Source of the DNA: Solihabitans fulvus
Lineage (GTDB): Bacteria > Actinomycetota > Actinomycetes > Mycobacteriales > Pseudonocardiaceae
Assembly: GCF_008386585.1 (NCBI RefSeq)
Contig: NZ_VUOB01000006.1
Span: 1-64,000 of the forward strand
Direction of reading: 5' to 3'
DNA: 64,000 bases
Positions 24,944 to 33,172 of this stretch are shown piece by piece; within the stretch, counting starts at the first letter, position 1; each line of letters starts with the position of its first letter. The position numbers and the translations under genes were made by a program. A model generated the notes under the pieces. The model did no database searches and was not told the DNA's origin. It saw only the letters and a list, made by a program, of their open reading frames with translations.

Positions 24944-26566
24944 ATGGCGCATAACCGCAGGAGTTTCCTGGCGGCGGGCGCGGCCGGGGTGGCCGGCCTC
25001 ACCTTCGGCACGCTACCCGCGGCGGCGGCCCGCCCGTCGGACGCCGGCTTCGGCCTCACCGACAATGGCGCTTCCTACACCGCGTCGACCGGTGCGGGCC
25101 TGACGTTCACCATCAAGAAGGGCAACGGCGACCTGATCTCGCTGAACTACCAAGGGGTCGAGCTACAGCCGCGCGGGACCAACGGATCCCATGTGGAGTC
25201 CGGCCTCGGCAATACCGCACGGGTGACCGCGACGCAGGACGGAACCTACATCGTCATCACCGAGTCGGTGACCAACTGGCGGGGCAGCGGGACCCTGATC
25301 CACTACTTCGTCGCGGTCAATGGCCTCAACAACATCTACATGGCGACCTACGTGGATAGCAAGGGAGCCGGGGAGCTGCGCTGGATCCAGTACCTCAACC
25401 GCGAGGTGCTCGCCAATATCCATACCCCGTCGGATGTCCGGGGCGGCACGCCCATCGAATCGAAAGACATCGACCTGGTGGGCGGGCAGACCCGGTCCAA
25501 GTACTACTCCAACCGCCCGGCCGTCGAATTGGTGCCGCGTGGGGTAACCGGCAACGGCATCGGCGTCTACATGGCCTATGGAAACCGCGAGAGCAGCTCG
25601 GGCGGGCCGTTCTTCCGGGATATCGAACAACAAGGTACCGGCGCGTCCGTCGAGCTGTACAACTACCTGTGGTCCGGCCACAACGACACCGAGGCCCAGC
25701 GGCTCGACGTACTGTACGGCCCGTACGCGCTCATGGTGGCCGACGAGACAACACCGGACTCGCCGGATATGACCTTCATGGGTGGCCTCGGACTGCGTGG
25801 GTACGTCCCGGAATCCGGGCGGGGATACGTTTCCGGCACCGCATCGGGTATCTCATGCTGCCTGGTCGGGTTCGCCAACAGTCAGGCACAGTACTGGGCG
25901 GTGCCGAACCCGGACGGCACATTCACCAGTCCGCCGATGAAACCCGGCGCCTACGCGCAAACCCTGTTCCAGGGAGAACTGGAAGTGGCCCGCACCCGGG
26001 TCACCGTAGCCGCCGGTGCGACAAGCGCGCAGGACATCGCGTCGGCATGGAACACACCGGACGCGGTATTCCGGATCGGTGACTGGGACGGTACCCCGGG
26101 TTCGTTCAACAACGCGGGCAATGTGACCCGGATGCATCCCTCCGACACCCGCATGAGCGACTGGGGTCCCACGACCTTCACCGTCGGCGACAGTGACGTG
26201 AGCTCCTTCCCGGCATACCAGTGGAAGGACGTGAACAGCCCGACGACGATTCAGTTCACCTTGGGCCCGGACCAGATCACCGACCGAACCGTCCGAATTG
26301 GAATCACTGCGGCCTATGCCGGGGCACGCCCGCAAATTCAGCTCAACGACTGGACCTCCCCGACGCCCGAGCCCTCGACCCAACCGAAGTCGCGGAGCCT
26401 GACCATTGGCACCTATCGGGGTAACAACGCGCAGTTCAGCTTCCAGGTGCCGACGAGTGCGTTCGTCGCAGGCACCAACACCCTGGTGATCGACGTTATC
26501 AGCGGCTCAGGCAGCGCCGGCTACCTGAGCGCCGGATTCTCCTACGACTGCGTGGACATGTACTGA
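24944..26566 (+). CDS. Secreted rhamnogalacturonan lyase (PL4-like)
   Basis: 540 residues from ATG 24944 behind AGGAG. The twin-arginine signal HNRRSFLAAGAAGVAGLTFG ends near LPAAAA, so Tat export is likely. The layout matches polysaccharide lyase family 4: an N-terminal beta-sandwich (GFGLTDNGASYTASTGAGLT ... LRWIQYLNREVLANIHTPSD), an FnIII-like middle part (GYVSGTASG ... NPDGTFTSPPMKPGAYAQTL) and a C-terminal CBM-like jelly roll (FRIGDWDGTPGSFNNAGNV ... FSYDCVDMY). It cleaves the rhamnogalacturonan I backbone. With the esterase it forms a small pectin-degradation operon. Confidence 0.85.
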   Translation: MAHNRRSFLAAGAAGVAGLTFGTLPAAAARPSDAGFGLTDNGASYTASTGAGLTFTIKKGNGDLISLNYQGVELQPRGTNGSHVESGLGNTARVTATQDGTYIVITESVTNWRGSGTLIHYFVAVNGLNNIYMATYVDSKGAGELRWIQYLNREVLANIHTPSDVRGGTPIESKDIDLVGGQTRSKYYSNRPAVELVPRGVTGNGIGVYMAYGNRESSSGGPFFRDIEQQGTGASVELYNYLWSGHNDTEAQRLDVLYGPYALMVADETTPDSPDMTFMGGLGLRGYVPESGRGYVSGTASGISCCLVGFANSQAQYWAVPNPDGTFTSPPMKPGAYAQTLFQGELEVARTRVTVAAGATSAQDIASAWNTPDAVFRIGDWDGTPGSFNNAGNVTRMHPSDTRMSDWGPTTFTVGDSDVSSFPAYQWKDVNSPTTIQFTLGPDQITDRTVRIGITAAYAGARPQIQLNDWTSPTPEPSTQPKSRSLTIGTYRGNNAQFSFQVPTSAFVAGTNTLVIDVISGSGSAGYLSAGFSYDCVDMY

Positions 26567-26867
26567 CGGACCGTCCCAGGGTATGGGCCAGCGTGCCGAA
26601 GCCCAGTTGGTCATAGCCACCGCTGTTCGGACCGTAGTCGCCGCCACCGTCCTCCGGCCGCACCCGGGCGACGTAGGCGGCCCGGAAGCAGTTATGGGAC
26701 ATCAACATCCTGACTGCGTCGATGCCGGACGATCCCGAGGGTGGCGGAAATCCGCAGCTCACGACGGGCGTGCATTCATGCGGATGCCGTACGAGCCTCG
26801 TCAGGGACTGGCACGGCGCACCACGTCCGGCGAACTGGCCTCGTGGTGCTGCGGATACTCTGCTTCG
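26567..26867. other. 301-bp gap before the pRiA4b-like gene
   Basis: The frame of the next gene is open through this stretch but its translation has no family character, and the GTG at 26868 gives a more natural start. On the minus strand a segment reads DAVRMLMSHNCFRAAYVARV, then GGYDQLGFGTLAHTLG, which looks protein-like. It has no recognised family and would run into the lyase gene. Nothing firm is called. Confidence 0.3.
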
Positions 26868-28400
26868 GTGAATCGGCGAGCTGACAGCCATGCTCTTGCC
26901 ACGGCCGCGCGGGAGTGCGAGGCGTTGCGGCATGCGGTGACCCTGGCCGAATGGCTTGGGGCGCAACGGCCAGTGACCGCCAAGGGGGTGCTCCGGCGCG
27001 CGGATGTTCCGCTTGCCGGCCGGGCACTGGATATCACGGTGCCGCAGCGGGTGCGCAGCGCGGGCGATGTGCCCGAGCTTCACTACCCGTGGACGGCGGC
27101 GCTGGCCATCGGGCTGCTGGCGATCAGCCGCGACCAGGCCGTGCCAGGTCCAGCGCTGTCCCAGTGGCGGTCGCTCACGGGCGACGACGTGCTTGATAGC
27201 TGGTCGCGGGCGTTGGCGGCGGTACTAGCGGACGTGTTCCCCGATGACGGGGACGGGGCGGAGTCCCTGGAGATCGGGCGGCTGGTGCTGACGGCGCTGG
27301 CCACCGATCCCGCGCCGACCGGCGCCGACCTACTGACGGTGATCAATCAGACGATCATCAGTTCGGACTACGCCCTCTATCGGACATTCAACCGCGGTAT
27401 CGGAGTTCGGGACGCGGCCGAGGTCGCGGTCGAATTGCTGGCCGCCTTCGGCGCTGCAACCGGCAAGAGCGGTCGGTGGAGGGTCACTCCACTCGGTCGA
27501 TGGGTGCTGCCGGTCCTCGGCGCTCGCGGCACCGCGCTGCTCGGTTCTCCCGAGGCTCAGGGCGAGATCGTCGGGAGCTGTCAGCTCAAGATCACCCTGC
27601 GGCATGTGCGTCCGCCGTGCTGGCGCAGGGTGCTCGTCCCAGCGTCGGCCACGCTCGGCGATCTCCACGAGATCATCCAGATCGTCTTCGTCTGGGACGA
27701 CGATCATCTGCATGGGTTCACCGTCGGCCGCCGGCAGTACGGCGACCCGTATTTCGACGCCGAGTACGACGAGGGCACGATCACGCTGGGTGAGGTGTTC
27801 GACCGGGGCCGCAGGTCGATCTCCTACCTCTACGACTTCGGTGCCAGTTGGCTGCACGACGTCGCGCTGGAGAGAGTCGTCGAGCCGGATCCGACCACCA
27901 GCTACCCGGTCTGCGTAGACGGCCGCGGCGACGCGCCGGTCGAAGACTGGTGCGAGGACGACGACGCCCCTGCCTGGACTCCCTTCGACAGGGCCGACAT
28001 CAACACCCAACTCGCTCGCCTGGTTGACGGCACTCGGGAGTGCGCGGCGCAGTTACGCGACGACATCGAGGTCATCCTGACCGATGCCGACGGGGAGGCG
28101 GCGGAAGTGACCGCGTTCGTCACAGTGCTGGAGGAGGAGATCCCCTTCCCGGTTCCGGCCACGCTGCTGGGCGCGCCGGTTATCGTCACCGGGCTGGAGG
28201 AGGACGACGCCACCTTCGACCTTCGCGCCCGGTGCAGAGGCAAGGGCGCGGACGGGCTGGTGTCCTTCGCTGACCTGGAGTTCCGGCCGGGCACCGTTGA
28301 TGCCTGGCTGCATGCCGCCTACCTCGCTCACCTCGGCCGGCAGTTTCAGTCGGTCACCCGGCCTGGTGGCTGGGCGGGACTGGATCGCTGGAAGTCGTGA
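26868..28400 (+). CDS. pRiA4b ORF-3-like (IS1096 passenger type) protein
   Basis: 510 residues from GTG 26868. The first 225 residues are mostly helical and end in a winged-helix-like RVTPLGRWVLPVLG. From about residue 238 comes the pRiA4b ORF-3 domain: QLKITLRHVRPPCWRRVLVP, then LGDLHEIIQIVFVWDDDHLH and FTVGRRQYGDP, with YLYDFGASWLHDVALERV later. The domain is common on plasmids and transposons, but its biochemical role is not established. The C terminus (about 440-510) is a further alpha/beta stretch. It lies 61 bp upstream of a SWIM zinc-finger gene and close to the island edge. Confidence 0.75.
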   Translation: MNRRADSHALATAARECEALRHAVTLAEWLGAQRPVTAKGVLRRADVPLAGRALDITVPQRVRSAGDVPELHYPWTAALAIGLLAISRDQAVPGPALSQWRSLTGDDVLDSWSRALAAVLADVFPDDGDGAESLEIGRLVLTALATDPAPTGADLLTVINQTIISSDYALYRTFNRGIGVRDAAEVAVELLAAFGAATGKSGRWRVTPLGRWVLPVLGARGTALLGSPEAQGEIVGSCQLKITLRHVRPPCWRRVLVPASATLGDLHEIIQIVFVWDDDHLHGFTVGRRQYGDPYFDAEYDEGTITLGEVFDRGRRSISYLYDFGASWLHDVALERVVEPDPTTSYPVCVDGRGDAPVEDWCEDDDAPAWTPFDRADINTQLARLVDGTRECAAQLRDDIEVILTDADGEAAEVTAFVTVLEEEIPFPVPATLLGAPVIVTGLEEDDATFDLRARCRGKGADGLVSFADLEFRPGTVDAWLHAAYLAHLGRQFQSVTRPGGWAGLDRWKS

Positions 28401-28461
28401 GCGCGTCACGAGGTCGGCCGGCTCGGCTGGGCTGGTCGTCGGGGTGACACCATATGGGTCC

Positions 28462-30165
28462 ATGACTGTGGTCGAGGTGACCGAACGGTCCGTGCGGGAG
28501 TTAACCGACTCGCGCTCGTTTGAGCGGGGGCGGGCGTACTTCGACGCGGGCCAGGTGCGCAGGTTCACGATCGACGGGAGGTCGGTGACCGCGACGGTGG
28601 ACGGGACGAGCGTCTACCGGGTGCGGCTGGACATCACGGCGAACGGACTCAAGGGCCGCTGCTCCTGCCCGTATGGGCAAGAAGGGGTGTTCTGCAAGCA
28701 CTGCGTCGCGACGGCTCTGGCCTGGCTGGATGCCGGCGGCGAGGTCGGCGAACCGCGCGCACAGCCGGTCACCGACGATCGGTTGCGCGAGTTCCTGCTT
28801 GGCCAGGACCGGACATGGCTGGTGGATGAACTGCTGGCCGCGGCGCGGGCTGATTCGGTGTTGCGGGCGCGCCTGGATGTCGCGGCCGGGGCCGACGCGC
28901 GCACCGCCTATGACGATCGAGCGCTGCGGGAACGCCTGGAACGCGCCATCGAGATCGCCGACTTTGTGGAGTACGGCGCCGCGTACTCCTATTTCCACGG
29001 AGTCGACGAGGCGTTGGACGAGGTGGCCGGTCTGGTCGACGCGGGCTTTGTCGATGTGGCGGCGAAACTGGCCGAGTACGCGTTGGAACTGCTGGAAGGC
29101 GCGGCCGGACAGGTCGACGACTCCGATGGTGGCCTTCGGGAGGCCATCGGCCGGGCGGAGGAGATCCATCTGGACGCGTGTGCCGCCGGCGACCCTGGTC
29201 CGGTCGCGTTGGCCGAGTTACTGGTCGGACGTGCGCTGGCCAGCGACTACGAGGTGTTTCTGAACGCAATGCCGGACTACGCGCCGATCCTGGGGCCGGC
29301 CGGCATGACCCGCTACCGGGAGTTGGTCGAGAGGGCCTGGCGCGACCTGCCTCCCAAGCAACCGCACGACTACAGCAGTCGGCGGTTCGTGGTCACCTAC
29401 CTGATGGAACGGCTGGCCGAATCCACTGGTGGCGCCGACGCGCTGATCGAGGTGCTGGCCCATGACGTGGCCAGTGGCTATGACGTTCTGCGCATCGCCG
29501 AACGGCTGTGCGCGGACGGTCGTGATGACGAGGCGCTGGCGTGGCTGGAACGTGGTTTGGCGGAGTTTCCGCCGGAGGAGCGGCTGCGGTCGCTGGCCGC
29601 GGACTGCCACCGTCGCGCCGGACGCCTGGTGGAGGCGGGGGAACTGCTATGGGCGAATTTCGCGGTCGGGCCGAGCCTGGACGGCTACATCGCGCTGCAC
29701 AATGCCATCGGCGAGGGGTTTCCGTCCTGGCGAGAGCGGGCGATCGAGCTGTTGCGGGCCCAGCCGGCGGCGTCGGCCAGGTTCACCCCGACGCCCTATA
29801 TGCGTCCTGCCGGGCATTCCATGTTGGTGGAGGTGCTGCTGTGGGAAGGTGATACTGACGCGGCCTGGCAGGCGGGCGTGGACGGCGGCTGCCGAGACGA
29901 CCTGTGGCTCCGGTTGGCCCGTGACCGCGCCAACACCCATCCGGACGATGCGACCCCGATTCTGCTCGCCGCTGCGGACCAGGCGATCGGTCACAAGAAC
30001 CGCGACGCCTATCGCACCGCCGCACGTCTGCTGGCGGAAGCCGGTCGGCTGTTCGCCCAATGCGAGCGGGCGGACGACTTCCAGTCCCATCTGGCCGCAC
30101 TGCGCACGACGCACCGTGCCAAACGGGCGCTGCGCGAGGAACTCGACCGAGCCAACTTGCCGTGA
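28462..30165 (+). CDS. SWIM zinc-finger protein with long helical repeat region
   Basis: 567 residues from ATG 28462. The SWIM finger CxC...CxH sits at C67, C69, C78 and H80 (CSCPYGQEGVFCKHC). Before it is the usual N-terminal part RSFERGRAYFDAGQV ... VYRVRLDI. Residues 110-560 are helical with TPR-like pairs (DDEALAWLERGLAEFPPEER, LAADCHRRAGRLVEAGELLW). SWIM fingers bind DNA or proteins. It follows the pRiA4b-like gene closely and is probably cotranscribed with it. No nuclease or helicase motif is seen, so function is open. Confidence 0.8.
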   Translation: MTVVEVTERSVRELTDSRSFERGRAYFDAGQVRRFTIDGRSVTATVDGTSVYRVRLDITANGLKGRCSCPYGQEGVFCKHCVATALAWLDAGGEVGEPRAQPVTDDRLREFLLGQDRTWLVDELLAAARADSVLRARLDVAAGADARTAYDDRALRERLERAIEIADFVEYGAAYSYFHGVDEALDEVAGLVDAGFVDVAAKLAEYALELLEGAAGQVDDSDGGLREAIGRAEEIHLDACAAGDPGPVALAELLVGRALASDYEVFLNAMPDYAPILGPAGMTRYRELVERAWRDLPPKQPHDYSSRRFVVTYLMERLAESTGGADALIEVLAHDVASGYDVLRIAERLCADGRDDEALAWLERGLAEFPPEERLRSLAADCHRRAGRLVEAGELLWANFAVGPSLDGYIALHNAIGEGFPSWRERAIELLRAQPAASARFTPTPYMRPAGHSMLVEVLLWEGDTDAAWQAGVDGGCRDDLWLRLARDRANTHPDDATPILLAAADQAIGHKNRDAYRTAARLLAEAGRLFAQCERADDFQSHLAALRTTHRAKRALREELDRANLP

Positions 30166-30323
30166 GCAGCCGTCTCCCGGCAGCCGGTTCACCGGGTCGA
30201 GTTCGCACAGTCGTTCTCCTTTCGGGATGACCCGGCTGAGCGCCCGCGATCGTCAGTCACCTTGCGTGACACGAGTTGACCGCGCCTGCTGCGCAACGAT
30301 GCGTCGAGGGGAACAATCCAAAC

Positions 30324-30956
30324 ATGCGTTACCTCCGAGCCGTCGAGAAGCTGCGGTTGCTGGCTGATGCGTGCCAGCGGGCGACACGTCTGCCGATCGA
30401 GGAGCCGTTCCTGCGGGCGGCGTACGTCTTCGGTGAAGTCCTCGACGGTGTTGAACCCATCGAGTCGGTTCGGGTTGCGTTCGCGCTCGACCTGCCTCCT
30501 GACGAGGTTCCCTGGCGCTCGCAGCCGCAGGGGACAGCGTGGCTGGTGGACAGCCTGCGGCTGGACAAGGGCGGCTTCACGTACTGGTGGCGATCCCGGC
30601 ACGAGCCGGTGTGGAACCACGCCATCCGTGGGCCCGTCCGGATCTGGTCGCTCGACGGACCCGACGAAGCCGTGCTGGCCGCCCTACGCGACCGCCGATT
30701 CGCGGATCTGCCGAGGATCACGGCAAGCCCAGCCGAACTGCGATGGCGCACCCACGCGGAACTCGACCGGGCGCTGGGGCAACTCCGTGCTGTCCACCAG
30801 AAGTACTGGGATCGTGACTGGCGCCACGAGCATCGAGGGCTCGGCCGCTATCCGGAGAATCCCCTCTGGGAAGCCGCGGACGGCTATCTCGATCTCCTGG
30901 AGAACGCGCACCGTCTGGGCGAGGAGCAGGACGCGGACGGCCTGTCCGCCGAGTGA
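30324..30956 (+). CDS. Conserved protein of unknown function
   Basis: 210 residues from ATG 30324. It opens MRYLRAVEKLRLLADACQRA and contains WLVDSLRLDKGGFTYWWRSR, then VRIWSLDGPDEAVLAALRDR and a helical C terminus. I recall similar actinobacterial proteins of unknown function with this opening. No membrane segment, signal or catalytic motif. It is the last gene before the second attachment repeat and lies 158 bp after the SWIM gene, so it may belong to the same cargo unit. Confidence 0.65.
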   Translation: MRYLRAVEKLRLLADACQRATRLPIEEPFLRAAYVFGEVLDGVEPIESVRVAFALDLPPDEVPWRSQPQGTAWLVDSLRLDKGGFTYWWRSRHEPVWNHAIRGPVRIWSLDGPDEAVLAALRDRRFADLPRITASPAELRWRTHAELDRALGQLRAVHQKYWDRDWRHEHRGLGRYPENPLWEAADGYLDLLENAHRLGEEQDADGLSAE

Positions 30957-31268
30957 GATACGGCGGCCGCACCGCGGAGTACGGTGGCGTGGCCTGGCCG
31001 CGTCGTCATGAGGACGAGGATGACGATCTCTTCGAGGACTGAGGCGTTGCGAGTCGCTTTCGATGGCGCGGTCAGAGTATGTTGTGACACAAGACATGTC
31101 CGGCTGGAAGCCGGACCTTCACATTGAACCTGCTGGAGCAGAACTGGAGCAGGGATGTGCGTTGAACCTACAGTGAACTGCGCTGCGCGGCACTTAAGTG
31201 CAGTGACGGCAACGGGTTTGACGTGGCGATTCTCTGTTTCCGCTGGCGGGAAGCACTGTCCACATCAG

Positions 31269-31311
31269 ACTGGCAGTGTGAGGGTCAGGGGTTCGAGTCC
31301 CCTCAGCTCCA
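31269..31311 (+). other. tRNA-Ala(GGC) 3' half, copy 2
   Basis: Identity with copy 1 starts at ACTGGCAG, in the anticodon loop, and runs through variable loop, T arm and acceptor strand to A73 at 31311. The D arm and 5' acceptor strand are missing, so it cannot be a functional tRNA. A breakpoint in the anticodon region is normal for tyrosine-integrase sites in tRNA genes. Confidence 0.65.
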
Positions 31312-31332
31312 CTCGTGCTAGGCACACGAACG

Positions 31333-31375
31333 AACCCCGCTGACCTGCACCAACCCTCAGGTCGGCGGGGTTTTT
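31333..31375 (+). terminator. Rho-independent terminator after tRNA half, copy 2
   Basis: Same 15-position stem (AACCCCGCTGACCTG with its partner) and T run as in copy 1, with no change in the stem. Confidence 0.85.
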
Positions 31376-31733
31376 GCTGTCTGGGAACGATCATCGTGTG
31401 ATCGCCGTGTGACGCCGAACTGGAGCACGGCCCCGAACCCCGCGAAACAGGGGCACGGCTCTGCTCCACCCCATTCGGGTAGTTCCAGGTGGTACGCCTC
31501 TCGGGTCGCCGCTGACGGTGCGAATGCGAGGTGGCTGCTCCGTCCGTGCCACGGATCCGCTCCGCCGACCTGAAACCCGACGGGACCACTCCAGTGGAAT
31601 GCCCGCAGCTATTAGCATTCTCTGTCGTCCACACTGTTGATCTTGTATCGCAGAACTGCCGCTGATAACTCTGACACCAGGCCGAAAAACCTTTCGGTTG
31701 GTCGAGTGCACCCGCACAGATGAGCGAAATGCA

Positions 31734-32237
31734 GCGCAGGTATGCAACTGCCTCGAGAAAGTCGCGAACACACGCGTCTGGGTCGGGAACCGGACACCGG
31801 GACGGGGTGAAGAGATCGCCGTCAACAGTCAGGAGATCGCGAACAAGGGGCACGACATCGGCATCCTGCACCTGGCACGGGCGGTCAAGCAGCCGCAGAA
31901 CATCGTTCGCTACGGCAGCGGTCCCGCGTTGATCAAGACCGGCGTCAACGTGGCCATCCGCGGTTGGGGTGCCGAGACCAAGGACGGCGATTCGCCGTCG
32001 CCGTCGCTCAAGGTCTGTTCGCTGAAGGTGGTGACCTCCGCCGAGGACCTCATGGACCTCACCGGTTTGAATGGGTTTACCGGCTACGGCGACTCCGGGG
32101 CCGGGGTGTGGGATGGCAGCGTGGTCCAGGGCATCGTGTCTTACGGTGATCAGACATCGGGAACGGTCGCAGTGCCCACCTCGCTGGTCGCCGACTGGAT
32201 CCTCAGTGTTACTGGCTTCCTCGGAATCCCCTCCTGA
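31734..32237 (+). pseudogene. Trypsin-like (S1) serine protease, N-terminally degraded
   Basis: The catalytic Asp region reads NKGHDIGILHLAR and the catalytic Ser region GYGDSGAGVWDGS, followed by the normal end VPTSLVADWILSVTG. The expected AAHC motif with the catalytic His is absent: the matching place reads QVCNCLEKV. There is no signal peptide or start codon in register. About 165 residues of an expected 220-260 remain. It lies directly outside the second repeat, so its 5' part was probably lost in an integration or deletion event. Confidence 0.68.
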
Positions 32238-32391
32238 GCACTACGACTCCACGGCCATTCGGAATAAGGACGACGCTGAATTCGGCCATGGTTACGACGG
32301 ATACAAGAAGGTGCGCGCCGCGCGGCCTGTCGGCAGTTGAAGGCCGAGGGCGGCACAGCGCGGGTGAATTCGAAAGATAATCGCAACACGG

Positions 32392-32955
32392 TCATTCGGC
32401 GTAGGTCGGGCGGCCCATCCACCAGTTGCCGGGCGCGGCGGGGTCAGTGCTGGTCCAGAACTCGACGAGCCCGTCGACGAACTCCCGCGTGGTCAGGTAG
32501 CCGTTCGCGTTGGTGTCGAGGTGGGCGAACGCCTCGTTGATCGCCTCGTCGGTCAGATCGGGAAACAGGGGCCGCTGGAAGGTGCGGAACTCGGTCAGAC
32601 CTACCTGACCGTCGCCGTCGGTGTCGGCGACGGCCAGGTAGGTCTCGGCGATCGCGCCGAGGACGGAGCGTGCCTGCGGGTCGACGGCGAGTGTGGTGGT
32701 CGACGCCACGAACTGCTCTCGGGAGATCGTGGCGCCGCCGCCGGGGATGTGCGGTGCGTGCACCTCGCGCCAGATCCGCACGAAGCTTTCGGTGATCCGC
32801 TGTTCCTGCGGGGAACCGAGGGCGTGGCCGAGCGCCCCGGCCACCCGTTGTCCCATCAGGACGTGGTCCTGTTCGGTCAGCAACCCGTCGCCGTCGACGT
32901 CCAGGCGATCGAACCCGTGATTGATCTTGGCGTTCAGAAAGTCCGCGTCCGACAT
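32392..32955 (-). CDS. EF-hand calcium-binding protein
   Basis: 187-residue cytoplasmic protein with three clear EF-hand loops: DVDGDGLLTEQD (about 19-30), DTDGDGQVGLTE (about 111-122) and DTNANGYLTTRE (about 145-156). A fourth, degenerate site may lie around GGGATISREQF. Similar small sarcoplasmic-type EF-hand proteins occur in Streptomyces and relatives as calcium buffers or sensors. No signal peptide. It follows, on the same strand, a large secreted protein but is separated from it by a strong hairpin. Confidence 0.88.
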   Translation of the reverse strand: MSDADFLNAKINHGFDRLDVDGDGLLTEQDHVLMGQRVAGALGHALGSPQEQRITESFVRIWREVHAPHIPGGGATISREQFVASTTTLAVDPQARSVLGAIAETYLAVADTDGDGQVGLTEFRTFQRPLFPDLTDEAINEAFAHLDTNANGYLTTREFVDGLVEFWTSTDPAAPGNWWMGRPTYAE

Positions 32956-33107
32956 GTCCGCGACCCTGCCGCCAGCGCGGCCGGCGGGGCAAGACCGAGG
33001 GGCAGATCCGGTGCGCTGTCACTCGTTCGCGACCCCTTCCGGGTGGAGCTCGCCCGCTGGATGGCCGCCTTCGGTCGACTGCTCGACCGACACCTCGGAC
33101 AGGCCGA

Positions 33108-33154
33108 AACGGTCGAGGCTGGATCGTCGTGTTGCCGATCGAGCCTCGACCGTT
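33108..33154 (-). terminator. Strong hairpin after the large secreted protein gene
   Basis: AACGGTCGAGGCT (33108-33120) pairs perfectly with AGCCTCGACCGTT (33142-33154). A further 5-bp inner stem GATCG/CGATC sits after one mismatch. It starts 19 bp past the stop at 33173. There is no T run, as is common for terminators in high-GC actinomycetes. Confidence 0.7.
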
Positions 33155-33172
33155 CCGGGTTGTGCGTGGAGG

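Larger units (their letters stand above)
30974..31468 (+). repeat. Attachment-site-like direct repeat, copy 2
   Basis: Same orientation and layout as 2677-3188. It starts 18 bp after the previous gene with the tail of the DDDLFE frame, has CTGGAGCAGAACTGGAGCA at 31133-31151, the tRNA-Ala half, the terminator, and a single CTGGAGCA at 31420-31427. It ends in a hairpin whose arms are TGGAGCA and TGCTCCA. The 28.3-kb spacing from copy 1 defines a candidate island. Confidence 0.72.

Noticed and set aside
26583..26867. N-terminal extension of the pRiA4b-like gene to 26583
   Set aside because: The 95 extra residues show no family similarity and the GTG at 26868 gives a compact natural start.
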